Made by a program: the position numbers and the translations under genes. 64,000 nt of DNA, from assembly GCF_031877795.1 (NCBI RefSeq), contig NC_133971.1, forward strand, positions 15,958,825 to 16,022,824, read 5' to 3'. Positions 49,901 through 59,444 of the stretch are shown in pieces. Under the pieces are notes generated by a model. It did not search any database. It was given only the letters and a program-made list of their open reading frames with translations, and was not told the DNA's origin. Source of the DNA: Strix aluco. Taxonomy: Eukaryota; Chordata; Aves; Strigiformes; Strigidae. Numbering within the stretch: the first letter of the stretch is position 1; every line of letters begins with the position of its first letter.

Positions 49901-51736
49901 GGGGTAAGGGTAGGCAGACTAGTAGGCTGAGATAAAAACAATAACTGAAATAAAATAAAATTAAAATAATAATAGTAGTAATAGAAAATACAGAAGTGTG
50001 ATGCACAATGTGATTTCTCACCACCTGCTTACTGATGCTCAGCCTGTTCCTGGCTAGTGATCCCAGAGAAGAGAGAGTCCTGAAACCACAATCCTGGAAG
50101 CCAGAGTAAGCTTCCCAATCAACCCTTATCTATATACTGAGCATGACATTAGTTGAAATGCAGTATTTCATCACCTAATTTGGGTCCGGTGTTTTGGCTC
50201 TGATCCCTTCTCAGCTTCTTGTGTACCTGCGCACTAGCAGGACAGCAGGAAAGTTGAAAAGTTTTTGATTTCTTAGCAACAACTAAAAACATCAGTGTGT
50301 TATCAAGATTATTCTCATACCAAATCCCACACTGAATCCAAGTCACAGCACTATTGTAGCTACTAAGGAAAAAAAAATTAGCTCTATCCCAGCTGAAACC
50401 AGGACACAGCTCACAAAAGATATAAAAGGCAAGCACTTGGGAGATGAAAGAAAAACTTAACCAAGGTTATTCTTAAGATGCTGTCATGGTTTAACCCCAG
50501 CCAGCACTTAAGCACCACGAGGCTGCTCAGTCACTCACTCCTTCCCCCTTCCCAGTGGGATAGGGAAGGGAATTGAAACAAAAAGCAAAACTCATGGGTT
50601 AAGAACAGTTTAATAACTAAAATAGAATAAAATATAATAGTAATGAAAAGGAATATAACAAAAAGAGAGAGGAATAAAACCCAAGAAAAGACAAGTGATG
50701 CACAATGCAATTGCTCGCCACCTGCTGTTCCCAGCCAACTCCCCCCAAGTTGACATCCTATGGTACAGAATATCCCTTTGGCTAGTTCAGGTCACCTGTC
50801 CTGGCCACGCTCCCTCCCAGCTTCTTGTGCACCTGCTTACTGGCAGAGCCTGGGAAACTGAAAAATCCTTAACTTGGGGTAATCCTACTCAGCAACAGCT
50901 AAAACATCAGTGTGTTACCAACATGATTCTCACACTGAATCTGAAACACAGCACTGTACCAGCTACTAGGAAGAAAATTAACTCTATCCCAGCCAAAATC
51001 AGGACAGATGCCCACCCCGAAAAGTTGGATTTCAGGCAATAACCACTATCTGTGATGAACTCTGGCATTTACGAAACTTTTCTGTTTTGCCATAGGCATC
51101 CGTAAGACAGTTGGTCTGCTCTTCCTTTATCTCACCTTGTATATTAAGCTTCTTTCCCTCCGCTAAATGCAATTTTTCTTTCAGATTGTGAAACCAACTT
51201 TGTGGCTGAGGCGACGTTACCGTTCTCGCCACCACCACCAGCACCACCTGTCGAGCCGAACGTTTTCTCGAGACAGCAAACTCAAGCTAGCAGCAGCACT
51301 TTCTCCGGTCGTTGAAGCCCCGGAGGCAGGCCAGGAGAGCCTGGCGGGCTCCGGGAGGCACGGGACCCGCCTGCCCCATGGACTAAGCCCGGGCAGAGGG
51401 AGCACGCCGAGGGAGGTCGGCAAACGGGGCGGGAAGGCGAAGGGTACCCGGTCGGGAGGTGTGACGGCAGCGGGGATGCCCGACAGGGCTGGGGCCGGGT
51501 GCCGCCCGGCCCGCGGAGAGAGGGAAGAGGGGTCGGGGGAGCCGGCTCCCGGGGCGCGGGCCTACCTGTCTCCTCAGTGCCTCGTTGCCCTCCCGCGCCT
51601 CGCGGTAGAGGCGCTCGGTGCGGCGCAGACGGCGCTGCGCCTGCTCCAGCTGCCCGCGGCAGGCGCCCAGATCCGCCTCCAACGCCGCCACCCGCTCCCG
51701 CAGAGCCCGCCGCTCGCCGCCGGGCGGGGAGGCCAT
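28746..51736 (-). CDS. AGGF1: AGGF1, angiogenic factor with G-patch and FHA domains 1 (14 coding exons)
   Basis: In mammals AGGF1 is a secreted pro-angiogenic factor that binds TWEAK, and its OCRE and G-patch domains also suggest a role in nuclear RNA processing. Coding exons, read on the minus strand: 51736-51566, 49620-49524, 49076-48871, 48098-47952, 46107-45919, 38279-37925, 36330-36219, 35084-35033, 32924-32823, 32475-32310, 32061-31979, 30961-30834, 29889-29790 and 28946-28746. They total 2,109 nt and 702 residues (human 714), all introns are GT-AG, and every junction phase closes. Domains: coiled coil about 8-75, OCRE octamers about 186-236, acidic region about 345-388, FHA about 400-480 (GR 425-426, S442, H445, NGT 466-468), and G-patch about 605-652. 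The start was chosen by similarity to the human N terminus and a good context (G at -3, G at +4). The same frame stays open further upstream, but that stretch is CpG-island sequence. No disabling change is seen. Introns 1 and 4 carry solo LTRs. Confidence 0.97.
29790..29889 (-). CDS. AGGF1: AGGF1 coding exon 13 (residues 603-636), G-patch core
   Basis: Encodes the G-patch signature GHKILEKMGWKKGEGLG followed by KDGGGMKEP. The spaced glycines and the aromatic residue in MGW are intact. G-patch domains usually bind RNA or activate DEAH helicases. The exon is 100 nt and phase 0 at its donor CCG|GTAGGT. Confidence 0.97.
30834..30961 (-). CDS. AGGF1: AGGF1 coding exon 12 (residues 561-603)
   Basis: Encodes NTEYEDNKAVKNPKYKDRAG, then KRRETIGSEGTFQRDD and PASVH. 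This conserved linker sits directly before the G-patch. The exon is 128 nt and ends in phase 2 at CATAT|GTAAGT, a consensus donor from position +1 onward. Confidence 0.95.
31373..31391. repeat. (AT)n microsatellite in AGGF1 intron 11
   Basis: Nineteen bases of uninterrupted AT dinucleotide repeat, well away from the splice sites. Confidence 0.9.
31979..32061 (-). CDS. AGGF1: AGGF1 coding exon 11 (residues 533-560)
   Basis: Encodes ALSKEERELVRRKALKQ followed by IRVKYGLQ, a charged helix between the FHA and G-patch domains. The exon is 83 nt, enters in phase 1 and leaves in phase 0 at CAG|GTGAGT. Confidence 0.95.
32310..32475 (-). CDS. AGGF1: AGGF1 coding exon 10 (residues 478-533), end of FHA
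   Basis: Encodes PKTKCDPYILEHGDEVKIG, then the TVLSFHIHPGSDTC strand that closes the FHA fold, then GQVRAHLRLD. The exon is 166 nt with donor CTG|GTTAGT, leaving in phase 1. Very close to human. Confidence 0.96.
32823..32924 (-). CDS. AGGF1: AGGF1 coding exon 9 (residues 444-477), FHA core
   Basis: Encodes FHAEVYFDHDLQSYVLVD and then QGSQNGTVINGNQ. It holds the FHA His445 of the SxxH motif and the Asn-Gly (466-467) of the phosphothreonine-binding loop. The exon is 102 nt, phase 0 at both ends. Confidence 0.96.
35033..35084 (-). CDS. AGGF1: AGGF1 coding exon 8 (residues 426-443), FHA
   Basis: A short 52-nt exon encoding EKDVGHTLQIPEVGVSK, the FHA loop leading to the phosphopeptide-contacting Ser442. 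The acceptor is TTTCCAG and the donor AAG|GTAACT. Its product differs from human by only three residues. Confidence 0.95.
36219..36330 (-). CDS. AGGF1: AGGF1 coding exon 7 (residues 389-426), start of FHA domain
   Basis: Encodes EEKIWPPCIRVIVIRSP and then IITAVKPATIGR, with the FHA-signature Gly-Arg pair at its 3' edge. The exon is 112 nt and ends in phase 2 at AAG|GTAAAA. Confidence 0.96.
37812..37835 (-). repeat. T24 homopolymer (A24 on the AGGF1 strand), AGGF1 intron 6
   Basis: Twenty-four T residues about 90 bp downstream of the exon 6 donor in the transcribed direction. Probably the tail of an old retroposed copy or slippage. No body is recognised. Confidence 0.9.
37925..38279 (-). CDS. 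AGGF1: AGGF1 coding exon 6 (residues 271-389), acidic Ser/Glu-rich region
   Basis: The largest exon at 355 nt. It has low overall similarity to human apart from the diagnostic ETDSEPEEGEITDS-type segment (here ADTESEPEEGEITDSE). Rich in Ser, Glu, Asp and Thr, so it is probably disordered. The acceptor is CCTCCAG|GATTTG. It ends in phase 1 at GAAG|GTGAAT. Confidence 0.95.
38280..45918 (-). other. AGGF1: AGGF1 intron 5, 7.6 kb
   Basis: The longest intron. It is AT-rich, with a T16 tract at 42,132-42,147. No nested gene, CR1 or LTR is recognised in it. Confidence 0.85.
45919..46107 (-). CDS. AGGF1: AGGF1 coding exon 5 (residues 208-270), OCRE end and Lys-rich tail
   Basis: Carries ENQLYYDPTTGIYYYCD and ESGRYQFHSRVDLQ, the end of the OCRE domain, then a basic KDKKGKKKRKEPE stretch that could act in nuclear localisation. 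The exon is 189 nt, phase 0 at both ends, with donor AAG|GTAACT. The solo LTR of intron 4 lies 125 bp upstream of its acceptor. Confidence 0.96.
46232..47086 (-). mobile_element. Solo LTR, family A, in AGGF1 intron 4
   Basis: On the plus strand it begins TGTAGTGGCTTGACCCTGGC and ends CCTTGCCAGTAAATCA, the reverse orientation of the 26,597 copy. It is flanked by a perfect 5-bp target-site duplication, AGAAC (46227-46231 and 47087-47091). Its own sense strand is therefore the AGGF1 sense strand. It is shorter and more diverged than the other copy, and has no internal coding region. Confidence 0.88.
47952..48098 (-). CDS. AGGF1: AGGF1 coding exon 4 (residues 159-207), first OCRE repeats
   Basis: Contains SLAESLRAAAEAAVSQTGF followed by the first OCRE octamers (YDENTGLYYDHSTGFYY). 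This is nearly identical to human AGGF1. The exon is 147 nt, phase 0 at both ends, with donor TCG|GTAAGG. Confidence 0.96.
48651..48675. repeat. T/A homopolymer junction in AGGF1 intron 3
   Basis: A run of T followed directly by a run of A (TTTTTTTTT then about 16 A), which can fold back on itself. It lies about 195 bp from the exon 3 donor. Confidence 0.8.
48871..49076 (-). CDS. AGGF1: AGGF1 coding exon 3 (residues 90-158)
   Basis: A Tyr/Asn-rich start (DYYYYENYYN) leads into a poorly conserved polar linker ending NFIRNSQ (human HFASNSQ). The exon is 206 nt, enters in phase 1 and leaves in phase 0 at CAG|GTTATA. It is the least conserved part of the protein relative to human. Confidence 0.93.
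49524..49620 (-). CDS. AGGF1: AGGF1 coding exon 2 (residues 58-90)
   Basis: Starts VEELTKEI after a TTTCTTTCAG acceptor and includes VEVQTED, which matches the human VEVQTEN segment. The exon is 97 nt and ends in phase 1 (GCA G|GTAGAG). It completes the coiled coil. Confidence 0.95.
49814..50406 (-). mobile_element. Solo LTR, family B, copy 1, in AGGF1 intron 1
   Basis: On the plus strand it begins TGTTGCTTGAACCCAGCCAG and ends CCCAGCTGAAACCAGGACA. Read on the minus strand this is the familiar TGTCCTGGTTTCAGCTGGGA start of an abundant avian LTR. The flanks CTGCT and CAGCT are a 5-bp duplication with one mismatch. An A/T-rich AATAATAGTAGTAATAG stretch is internal. It has about 593 bp and no coding region. 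Confidence 0.85.
50482..51006 (-). mobile_element. Solo LTR, family B, copy 2, in AGGF1 intron 1
   Basis: On the plus strand it begins TGTCATGGTTTAACCCCAGC and ends AATCAGGACA, with a perfect 5-bp target-site duplication GATGC (50477-50481 and 51007-51011). It is 525 bp, in the same orientation as copy 1 and 75 bp from it, but inserted independently, since each copy has its own flanking duplication. Confidence 0.92.
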
Positions 51737-52060
51737 GCCCGTCCGCTCCTCAGCGCCCGCCCACCGGCCGCCACCCGGCGCCTGCGACAAAGCGGCGGCC
51801 GCGGCCCCGCCCGCCGGCCCCGCCCATGGCGCCCGCCCAGGCGTGAGGGCAGCAATGGGGGGGCCTAGGGGCGCGAAAAGTTTCCCCGCGGCGTGCGAGG
51901 ACCTGCCCGCCGGGCGGGAAAGCGGCGGAACCCGGAAGGGACCGGGAGACGACGGAAGTGACCTACCGCAGTGCGCACGCCCATGGCACCGGCTGGTGGT
52001 TGCCAGGCGACGGGCTGGGGTGGGCAGGGCCCGCCCAGGCCCCATAAAGCCAGCCGCGGG
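51290..52060. promoter_or_regulatory. AGGF1: CpG island and TATA-less promoter of AGGF1
   Basis: CpG-dense, GC-rich block around the first exon. Upstream of the ATG are motifs typical of housekeeping promoters: CCGGAAG at 51932-51938 and ACGGAAGTG at 51952-51960 (ETS-type sites), and TGCGCACGCCCA at 51972-51983 (near-consensus NRF-1). There is no TATA box at a convincing distance. The transcription start is not visible but probably lies between about 51,760 and 52,060. Divergent transcription to the right is possible, but no convincing plus-strand exon was found. Confidence 0.8.
51566..51736 (-). CDS. AGGF1: AGGF1 coding exon 1 (residues 1-57)
   Basis: Begins MASPPGG and continues into a Leu/Glu/Arg-rich heptad pattern (RERVAALEADL, TERLYREAREGNEALRRQ), the start of the N-terminal coiled coil. 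It ends in phase 0 at CAG|GTAGG. It lies inside the promoter CpG island, so its codons are very GC-rich compared with the other exons. Confidence 0.95.
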
Positions 52061-52765
52061 AGGGAAACTCGAGGGGGAGTTGTGAGTTGTTGGTTGGGGG
52101 TTAGAGCGGTTCGTGACAAGAAGGCAGCGTCGGAGAGAAACTGAGGGATGACCAGAAGCCCCAAAGAGAAGCGGGGTGTTAAGCTCAGGGCCTGCTTGGG
52201 GTGGTCTTGGGGCTGGAAGTACTCAAAATCTGTTAATGGCCTCCACCAGCATCTGGGCTTGGTCATGCCAAGGATGTACTAAAAGGTTTTGCCTGTAACA
52301 CATGATAGAGTGAAAAGTAATTCTAGCATGTACACTATTGTACAAAAGTACAGCATGGTTTTGCTTGGGATTTTTTTTTTTTTTCCCTTGAGATTTCTCA
52401 GTCTATACTGTGACAAACCACTTAATATCCTGGGTAGAAATTGCAGTGTCTGGAAAGTATTGCAAATCTAGCTGTCTGAGCAGCATTCAAGGCTGCTATG
52501 TTAAATCTGTGCTGAGAATTGCAGAATTGCAGTCCTGTATAAATATCTGTTGCTGGGATTTCTAGAGGCAGCTGCAAAGGGTTTCCCTCCAGAGCCCAAT
52601 CTCAGTATGATAATTTTCAAGCCTTGACCTCACAGGCTTCTGTTTCTTAAGTGTGCTTTGTCTCTGATGAGCATGATGCTTCTTAGTTTTTACGAACTAT
52701 AAATGTGATTTTCTTTGTCACTTTTTTGCTTTGCTCCAGAAACAAGTACATCATAGTGGTGTTAC
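52061..52765. other. Sequence between the AGGF1 promoter and LTR C
   Basis: CpG content falls off after about 52,060. A short T tract lies at 52,372-52,384. No exon is recognised. Confidence 0.5.
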
Positions 52766-53390
52766 TGTAAATTTGGTCTCAAAAGAACCCTCAAAGACTT
52801 AGTTTGATGTTTTTAGAAGGCAGGCATTCTTTATTGCAGCGCTGGATGCACGGGGGGTCATTCCACCTAGCGTGCATACACTAAACCAAAAGTTTATCCT
52901 TTATATACCTTAAAGACAGGAATATTCATACATTTTCCAAGAAGTCTCCACCTTTCTCCCTATCTATTACATTTACATAATTCTGGCATTGCAAAATTAC
53001 ACTACTTATGAGCGGGGGTCTTGGGTGGTTGTTGGTGGTCGTTTGGGGAGTTAGTCCCCTACTCCTTTTTCCCTTTTATGGTCATGAGTCTTTTGAGGAC
53101 AATTTCTTCTCCTTGGATGTTTCCCAACTCTGTTGGCCAGCCAAGATGTTCTTTCTTATCCGCCTTGTTGGAACATTTCTGCCAGGATTGAGTATTCTCA
53201 AGGTTAGGGTATTTTCTCTGTACATTTTAATCACTCAGGCCTTGTTAAATACAAAGTTAAACATCGTTTGGTAAAAGAGTTTCTTAATATTTAGGATATA
53301 ATGGATCACTAATTGTTACAGGCCTCAACTTGCAGGCACAAACTGCTTGCAGGCATCAGCTAGCAGGCATCAGTAGTTCATAGCCTAACA
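52766..53390 (-). mobile_element. Solo LTR, family C, upstream of AGGF1
   Basis: The plus strand begins TGTAAATTTGGTCTCAAAAG and ends CATAGCCTAACA. On the minus strand the terminal TG...CA and an AATAAAGAATGCC poly(A) signal lie in LTR order, and the segment reading GCAGCGCTGGATGCACGG is one I know from avian LTRs. The flanks (GTTAC and GTTTT) match only partly, so the duplication has decayed or the left limit is off by a few bases. No internal region is attached. Confidence 0.75.
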
Positions 53391-53505
53391 GTTTTTAAAC
53401 CTGACAATAGTGAATGTCTTGCATACATGGACATCTGCTAGCAGATATGTCCTGAAAAATGCACCACTGTTAGAGGAAGTGTTCACCTGACTACTTGAAG
53501 TAATG

Positions 53506-53655
53506 TATACATTTCATATATATATATGAAATGTATATATTCATATATATTAAAAATCCCATCATATATATGGGATTAAATATATATTTAATATATATGA
53601 TATATATTAAAAATAATATGTGTGTATATATATTTCATAAATATATGATATATAA
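53506..53655. repeat. AT-rich cluster of perfect and near-perfect palindromes
   Basis: Four stacked inverted repeats: a perfect 32-bp palindrome at 53506-53537 (half-arm TATACATTTCATATA around a central TA), arms AATCCCAT/ATGGGATT at 53555-53562 and 53570-53577, the 16-bp palindrome TTAAATATATATTTAA at 53576-53591, and 11-bp arms around a single G at 53588-53610. TATATA tracts continue to about 53,655. The cluster lies just outside LTR C. Confidence 0.9.
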
Positions 53656-54779
53656 CTTTTTAATTATTATTTGGGTCTTTCCTACGCTGAAAGAGTCTCC
53701 AAAGGGATGAGGGCTTTAAAGTCTGCAGTGTGTCATGATGCAGGCCGCAAAGTTGTAGTTGTGCTCTGTGGCCTGCTTTTTGGCTGCTGAATATAAGGAA
53801 TTAGCTTACTGCTTGTCAAACTTTTGTCTCAGCGTCAAAATAGTGATTATTTTTGCCACTGCAATCTATCTAGGCACTTCAGAAATGTTTTTAGTTTGGC
53901 CTCATGCCATTACTTACTAAAGCTTGGTAGCAACATGAGACTGCCATAGGTTTCAGATAGACCTTACTCAACACAAGCAAGCTTGAACCTTGTGTAGCTC
54001 TTGTGGAAAGCGGATAATACAACACTTCCAGTTCATGAGTTAGAAGGGGAGGTAGTGCCACCTTTATTCACTTGCTTCTTGCAGCCACTGAAATAATGAC
54101 CCATATCCAATAAATAATAACTCCAAAGACATGTGAGCTCAAAAATCACAGTGTTATTTTAGAATGAACAGTGCTTTTTACTGCAAGGCAGTTGGGTCAT
54201 GCAGTCATGCATAGCTTGTCAGGTAGCATTTTGATCAGAAACTGCCAGAACCAAATGCTTGAATCTCAGAGGGTGGCCTACATGAGCAGGCAAGGGGCAA
54301 ATCTACATCTATTCATATCCTAACTGAAAGGAAATGGGCAAAAAATATATGTAGCTTGTCTTCCTTAAAGCATTTAGTAGAAGTAGGTGAAGCTCTAGTG
54401 TGGACTGTAGGTCCTAAGAGATGTTAAAACAAAGCCCACAATTTCAGACCTCAGTTTTGCTCCTCCATAGTTTCTCATCGGAAAGGTATGTCTTATCATC
54501 TGAGAATTTAGTGTATTGTCTATATCAAAAAGTGTTTCATTTCAGGTAATATTTTGGTTTGTATCAAGATGGTTTCACTTAATATGTGTAAGTAAACAAG
54601 GACATGAGCTGGAGAAAGATACTTTGAAAGAGCAGAGATTTCACCCACTGTCATATTAAATTGTATTAAATTCAGGGAATCACACTATCTTCTTATCTCA
54701 GGCCTTTGATCTGCAAGTCATATATTCCATTGTAAAAATAATTGATTATAAAGTTAAGCATTGAAAAAAGGATGAAAAA

Positions 54780-57505
54780 TTGTGCGAGCACTTCAAGCAG
54801 TGTGTGTTCCTAAAGGTTTGCAGCAGATGAAAATGGAGAGGGTGGAGAAGATGTGCAACCCTGCCAGCTGGAGAAAATGTGTTGGCGTGCCTTCGCTGTC
54901 ACCTCAGGCTGCTGTTCCACTGTGTCTTGCTGTCAGGAAGCAGCAGGAGCAGCCACAGACCAGGTACGGGAACAGGGTATGCAGGGTGTGATTTGCATCC
55001 ATGTGCAGTGGCATTAAGTTTGAAGAAGAAGGAGGTGGAGCTGTCACCACAACCAGCCAACTTCCAGTCAGACCTCTTAGTTGGTGAATGTTTCAGCCAC
55101 ACGTCTAAGGTCTCAGTTTCGTCCTTCTTTGATCTCGTGATAAAGCCAATCTGTCGGTGCCTCTGAATGTGCCCCTTTGCTGCCCATGTTCTTGGTGGGC
55201 CCTTGACATGGACAGATGAGCTGCTGTTGCAGCTGCCCCTGTCCATACTCCTTGCTCCTCTGAGATGGGGTAGTTACACTTGCAAGTATAGGTGGCATCC
55301 CAGTCCAGCTAAACAGAAAACAGACACCTGGTTCCTGCACCTTCTGTATTAAAGGGAGGGAAGGACTTCAGTTGCAGGGGGATTTGCCACCAAAAGACAG
55401 GAGATAGTGGAAAAAAGATTAAATGGCTTGTAGGAGGCGTGAACAGCGAGGCTTCTGAAACACGGACTGTCTGGCTAAGGGCAAGATCTGTAGGAGAGGT
55501 CTCCTCCCCACACAGCTATCACAAGCCCAAACCTGCATGAAAGAAAGTGCCACACTGTCCATGATGCACAAGTGAAATATAGGAGCCCAAAGACTTCAGG
55601 GAGGGCCTGGAGAGGTAGGAAGGGTGAGGACACAGAGCCCTATCACTGCCTGTTCTTTCACTAGGCTGACGCCATGCAGTAACAACCAAGAGTTGAAGGG
55701 AGATGTGCCAGCCCAACATGCATGGCTCCAGGGTTGCTCTCCCTGCTTCCTCATTCCCCTACCGCGATGGAGGATGTGGTCCTCATCTGTGGCTGTTTCC
55801 AGGTTCCTCCTTCTCCTGAGGGGCAGCACAAAGAGATGAAGGAGGTGGAGGAGTGCTTGGAAGCCATCTTTGCCATCACAGTCTTCATGGCCTGGTCAAA
55901 CTACAGTCCTTTTACAGCAGCAAATCATTAAGGTCTTTCCATCTTCCTCTACAGTGAGTTGTAAAAATGTACCTGCTTGGCCCTTCTCTTGCTGTCTGCC
56001 ACTGCACATCTTACACAGTCTGCCTTTGCTAGTGAACTGTGGACCTCCCTCTGTTCCCTCACAGCTTGGCTGCTTTGCACAGCTTTCTGTCCCTCCACAC
56101 GTTCTGTTCACTCATTGATACAGCTGGTTTGTCTGCAGTAGCTGCCACTTTGTGTGTAACATCAAATCAGCTGCCCTGACTGTGCCCTGTGCTGCTTTGG
56201 ATGAAGAAAAGGAGGGAATCTCTGAAGAGAAATGAGTCTTCATGATTGCTTGGCATTTCAGTAGAGGGTCATATGCCTGATCAAAAGTGCTTCTTTTGAC
56301 TGAGGCAATTGCTTTGTCCCACCTCTGAGATGTTAAAGGCTTCTGTGAGTGTGATTTCATGTGTGTGGCAATGCAAATGTTCTCTGTCGTAAAAGTGAGC
56401 TTAAACATAGTGATTCCCATTTTCATGCGATTCATAGACTCGATGCTCATCATTCTGTATCCTGTGCATCAACTCCATGTGGGTTGCTGGAGCCAGCCCC
56501 ACTGCACTGCAGGTTTGAGGGTAGGTCTCTGGCTGCTTTTCTCTGGGTTTCTTAGGAAGTGGTGATAATGGGCCTGACTGATACTTGTTTCTACCTTGCA
56601 ACAGCATGGAGATTCTCCAAGAAGTTGTTCAGGTGGTGATAATATGCCTTGAGCTGCTCATTTTCACAGGGAAATCCTCAAAATTCTTCCTGGAATTTAA
56701 TGATTCTTTCATCAGTATATCACGTTTGATCAGATAATGACATATAACAAGTTTAGTGCCCTGACAACCTATTTTAGTAACTACCACACACACCACCACT
56801 TATGTGCATATTTTAAAGAGGACTCAGATACAGGGAAAAGAAAGAGAAAATCAGTTGCAGCAGATCAAACTGCAGCTCTTTTCAGCAGAGAATCCAGACA
56901 CTGGCTTGTTCTTCCCTCCCACCACCCTCCTTTTCATATGGACATGCATTGCTTGAAAAACAGATCCTCCAAACCTGATCTAGGCTCTCTGGTGTTGTCC
57001 TAAACTTTCTTAAGGGTGTGACCATTGGCTAGAATTGCACTGGTCTGAGAACAAGTTCTTGACCTTAGGGCATCCACTGGGATCACATTGTCTGCCTCTT
57101 GCCATGTCACTGCTTTGCGGGATTAAAGGATTAACTGGATTAAAGGCTCCTCCGCTGTATTGTGGAGTTGAAAGTACTGGAAAGCAGTATGTCTGTGTCA
57201 TGCCAGAGGACTCCAACCAGTTTCTCAAAGTTTGGACAGATCACTGTCCCAGCCTTGATCTGGTCTTGGGCTGGCCAGGGGTCCCAGCAGCATCCTCTCA
57301 AAGACACAAGGAGTGTCTGCAGAAATGGAGCCCCAAATCACTGTGTATCCAAGCAGGAGCCAGCTGGTTGGTGATGTCTCTTCTGATAGGTACTGAGGAC
57401 ATTGGGGCACAGGTTTTTTGTCAAGCAGGACCAGGAAGTGTTTTTGAAAGGCTGCAAAGTACCACCAAGAGGTCATCAATTTTAGTTGGAATTCATGCTA
57501 TGTAG
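54780..57505. other. Region rich in open frames, nature unknown
   Basis: Locally less AT-rich than its flanks, with overlapping open frames on both strands, the longest being 156 codons at 57035-57505 (+) and 115 codons at 54899-55246 (-). None contains a domain I recognise. A minus-strand frame at 56.0 kb has Cys pairs (LCKMC, ICCCK) that are not enough to call a zinc finger. It could be a decayed transposon or retroviral body, or simply stop-poor DNA. Confidence 0.35.
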
Positions 57506-58996
57506 ACTGTTTCAGCCAATGTTGACAGCTTGTTTTGAGCCAGCACAGGGATTTTAAATAGAATCAGTGAACTATATCTTTGTGCTTTGCTTGGTACTGC
57601 TTGCTACAGTCTTGCTGCAGCATCTGTGAACCAGTTTTAAGATACCATAAAGCATATCTTGGCTTTAAAGTTTCTGCATGTGAGGTTTCTTTTGTCCTTG
57701 CATAATGTGTAGCCATCTCTCCTCCCAGCATCCTGAGGCTTCTGGGTTCACACACAGACCTACTGCATGTAGAAGACCTATCTGTTGTCCTACTGCAAGG
57801 ACAGGCTCCTCATTCACAACTAGGGATCCTGCTCCTGTGTTGAGGCACTTGACAGTGAGACACCACAGTACACAGCACTGCTGAGCTTAAGTCCTGTGAA
57901 CATGTTTCCAATATTCCTAGTGCTTCTGACCTTATGACATTCAAGGGTAAGGATGTGAAGAAAACTCAAAAAAATCCAAACAAAAAAAATCTAACCATGA
58001 CTTCACACAGTGCTCCTTTTCCAGTTGCATTTCTCTGTAAAGCAGAAATGTAAAAAGAAAATAGATTTTTACCACTAGATGGCATTTAAGGATTGGTTTG
58101 GGGTTTTTTTAAATGCCCTGAAACAGTCCTGAAAACTGCCTAACTAGGCAAAATGATGGTTTTCTAACATGATTTTCTTCCTCTCTCCATATAATTTGGA
58201 CTTGGGCACACAAGCAAGTTATCGATATAGAAACACACAAACAGGGCTATAAGGTTGAGTTGAATGAGCTGTGGGAGCCTGCTTTACGCTCCTCGATCTC
58301 ACCAAAGTTTTCTTAAAGAGCTGGGCAAAAGCAGTGCATGCAAAAAAATAGTAAAGCTTAGCTTTGTTGAATCAACTGGTGCTGAAAACTGTTCGTTGCT
58401 GTCCCTTGAGATGATCTGATCTAGGGGCCACCAGAACAGTAACAGAGCAAGGCTTGCCTGTTTCCTCTGTGGTAAGTGGTATCCTAGAGAGAGTGAGTCA
58501 CCTTCATCTAAGAGACAGTCAAATTCTTTGTACCCTTCTCCTTAGCATCACTGCTGCTGGGAGATATCTGTATCTCTAGTGCTGTAGAGTGAACAGACAC
58601 CTTAACACAGGTGCCCAAGTTGCTCCAAAGTTGGAATGATCTTCTCTGAACTTGTTTTTGATGTTAACTGCAGAGGAATAAATATGGATACCCCTTTCTT
58701 GCTGTACAAGCAATAGCATTGCCTGCATTTTTTCATTACCCCCTGAGCAGCTCATCTCAAACAGCACATGCACATACAGAACTGTTGCTATGAGTCACCA
58801 TCCACCTGCCAGCAGAGGCAGGTCATAGAGGGAGCACCAACCTAAACTCCTTGGCTTAGATGCTAACTCTGCTTCCATGTTTTATAAAGGCTATTCAAAT
58901 TTTTTCAGTGGCATAAAGTTGCCTCACATCTGGCATCTTCATTTAGTGATTACAGATAAACTCTGACAACTTTGCTCAGCTGCAAAGGCAAAAATA
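57506..58996. other. Gene-free stretch
   Basis: Nothing recognisable: no repeat family, no exon and no RNA gene. Confidence 0.5.
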
Positions 58997-59444
58997 GATT
59001 AATTCAGGCAAGAGTCAGAGTAGTAAATGTAAGCTGTTCTCTGAAGAGAGCAGAGTTCAATGCCAGGGGTTCAAGCTGGAGATCCCAGGAGGAAGAGCAT
59101 CTGCCACTAATGATGGCAAAATTATTGCAACTAATCCTCTCTGGGATGCTACAGCCTCCCCTAATGAGGATGCCACTGGCATGACCATCACGGAGGATGT
59201 GTTAGCTTGTGTCATGCATGCCCCCTTGTCAGTGCAGCAGCAGGAGAGATCGTCCTCTCCTTTTTTGGGGTATGCTGTTATGGTGTCCAACACCTGTGGT
59301 GTGCTTGCACCCAAGGAACATGCCTTCCCACTCTGCTCTTTCCAGGTACCCATGTGCAGTCCCACATTCATCCACTCCCTCTGCACTTCTGCACCAACCC
59401 TGCTGACACTCTGGCTCCTCACCGTGGCCTCTGGCAAACCTTAA
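58997..59444 (+). other. 149-codon stop-free frame, unrecognised
   Basis: Open from just after a stop at about 58,994 to a TAA at 59,442-59,444. The protein would include SRVQCQGFKLEIPGGRASAT and later a hydrophobic LLTLWLLTVAS end. Other frames on both strands are also open here, which argues for low stop density rather than coding selection. No family is recognised. Confidence 0.15.

Noticed and set aside
51167-51868. 233-codon plus-strand frame antisense to AGGF1 exon 1
   Set aside because: Pro/Arg/Ala-rich translation of a CpG island. It is explained by the lack of AT-rich stop codons opposite a real exon.
55896-56453. Possible piggyBac or zinc-finger remnant from Cys pairs on the minus strand
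   Set aside because: Cys spacing does not fit a known finger, the frame is interrupted, and no transposase catalytic motif is visible.
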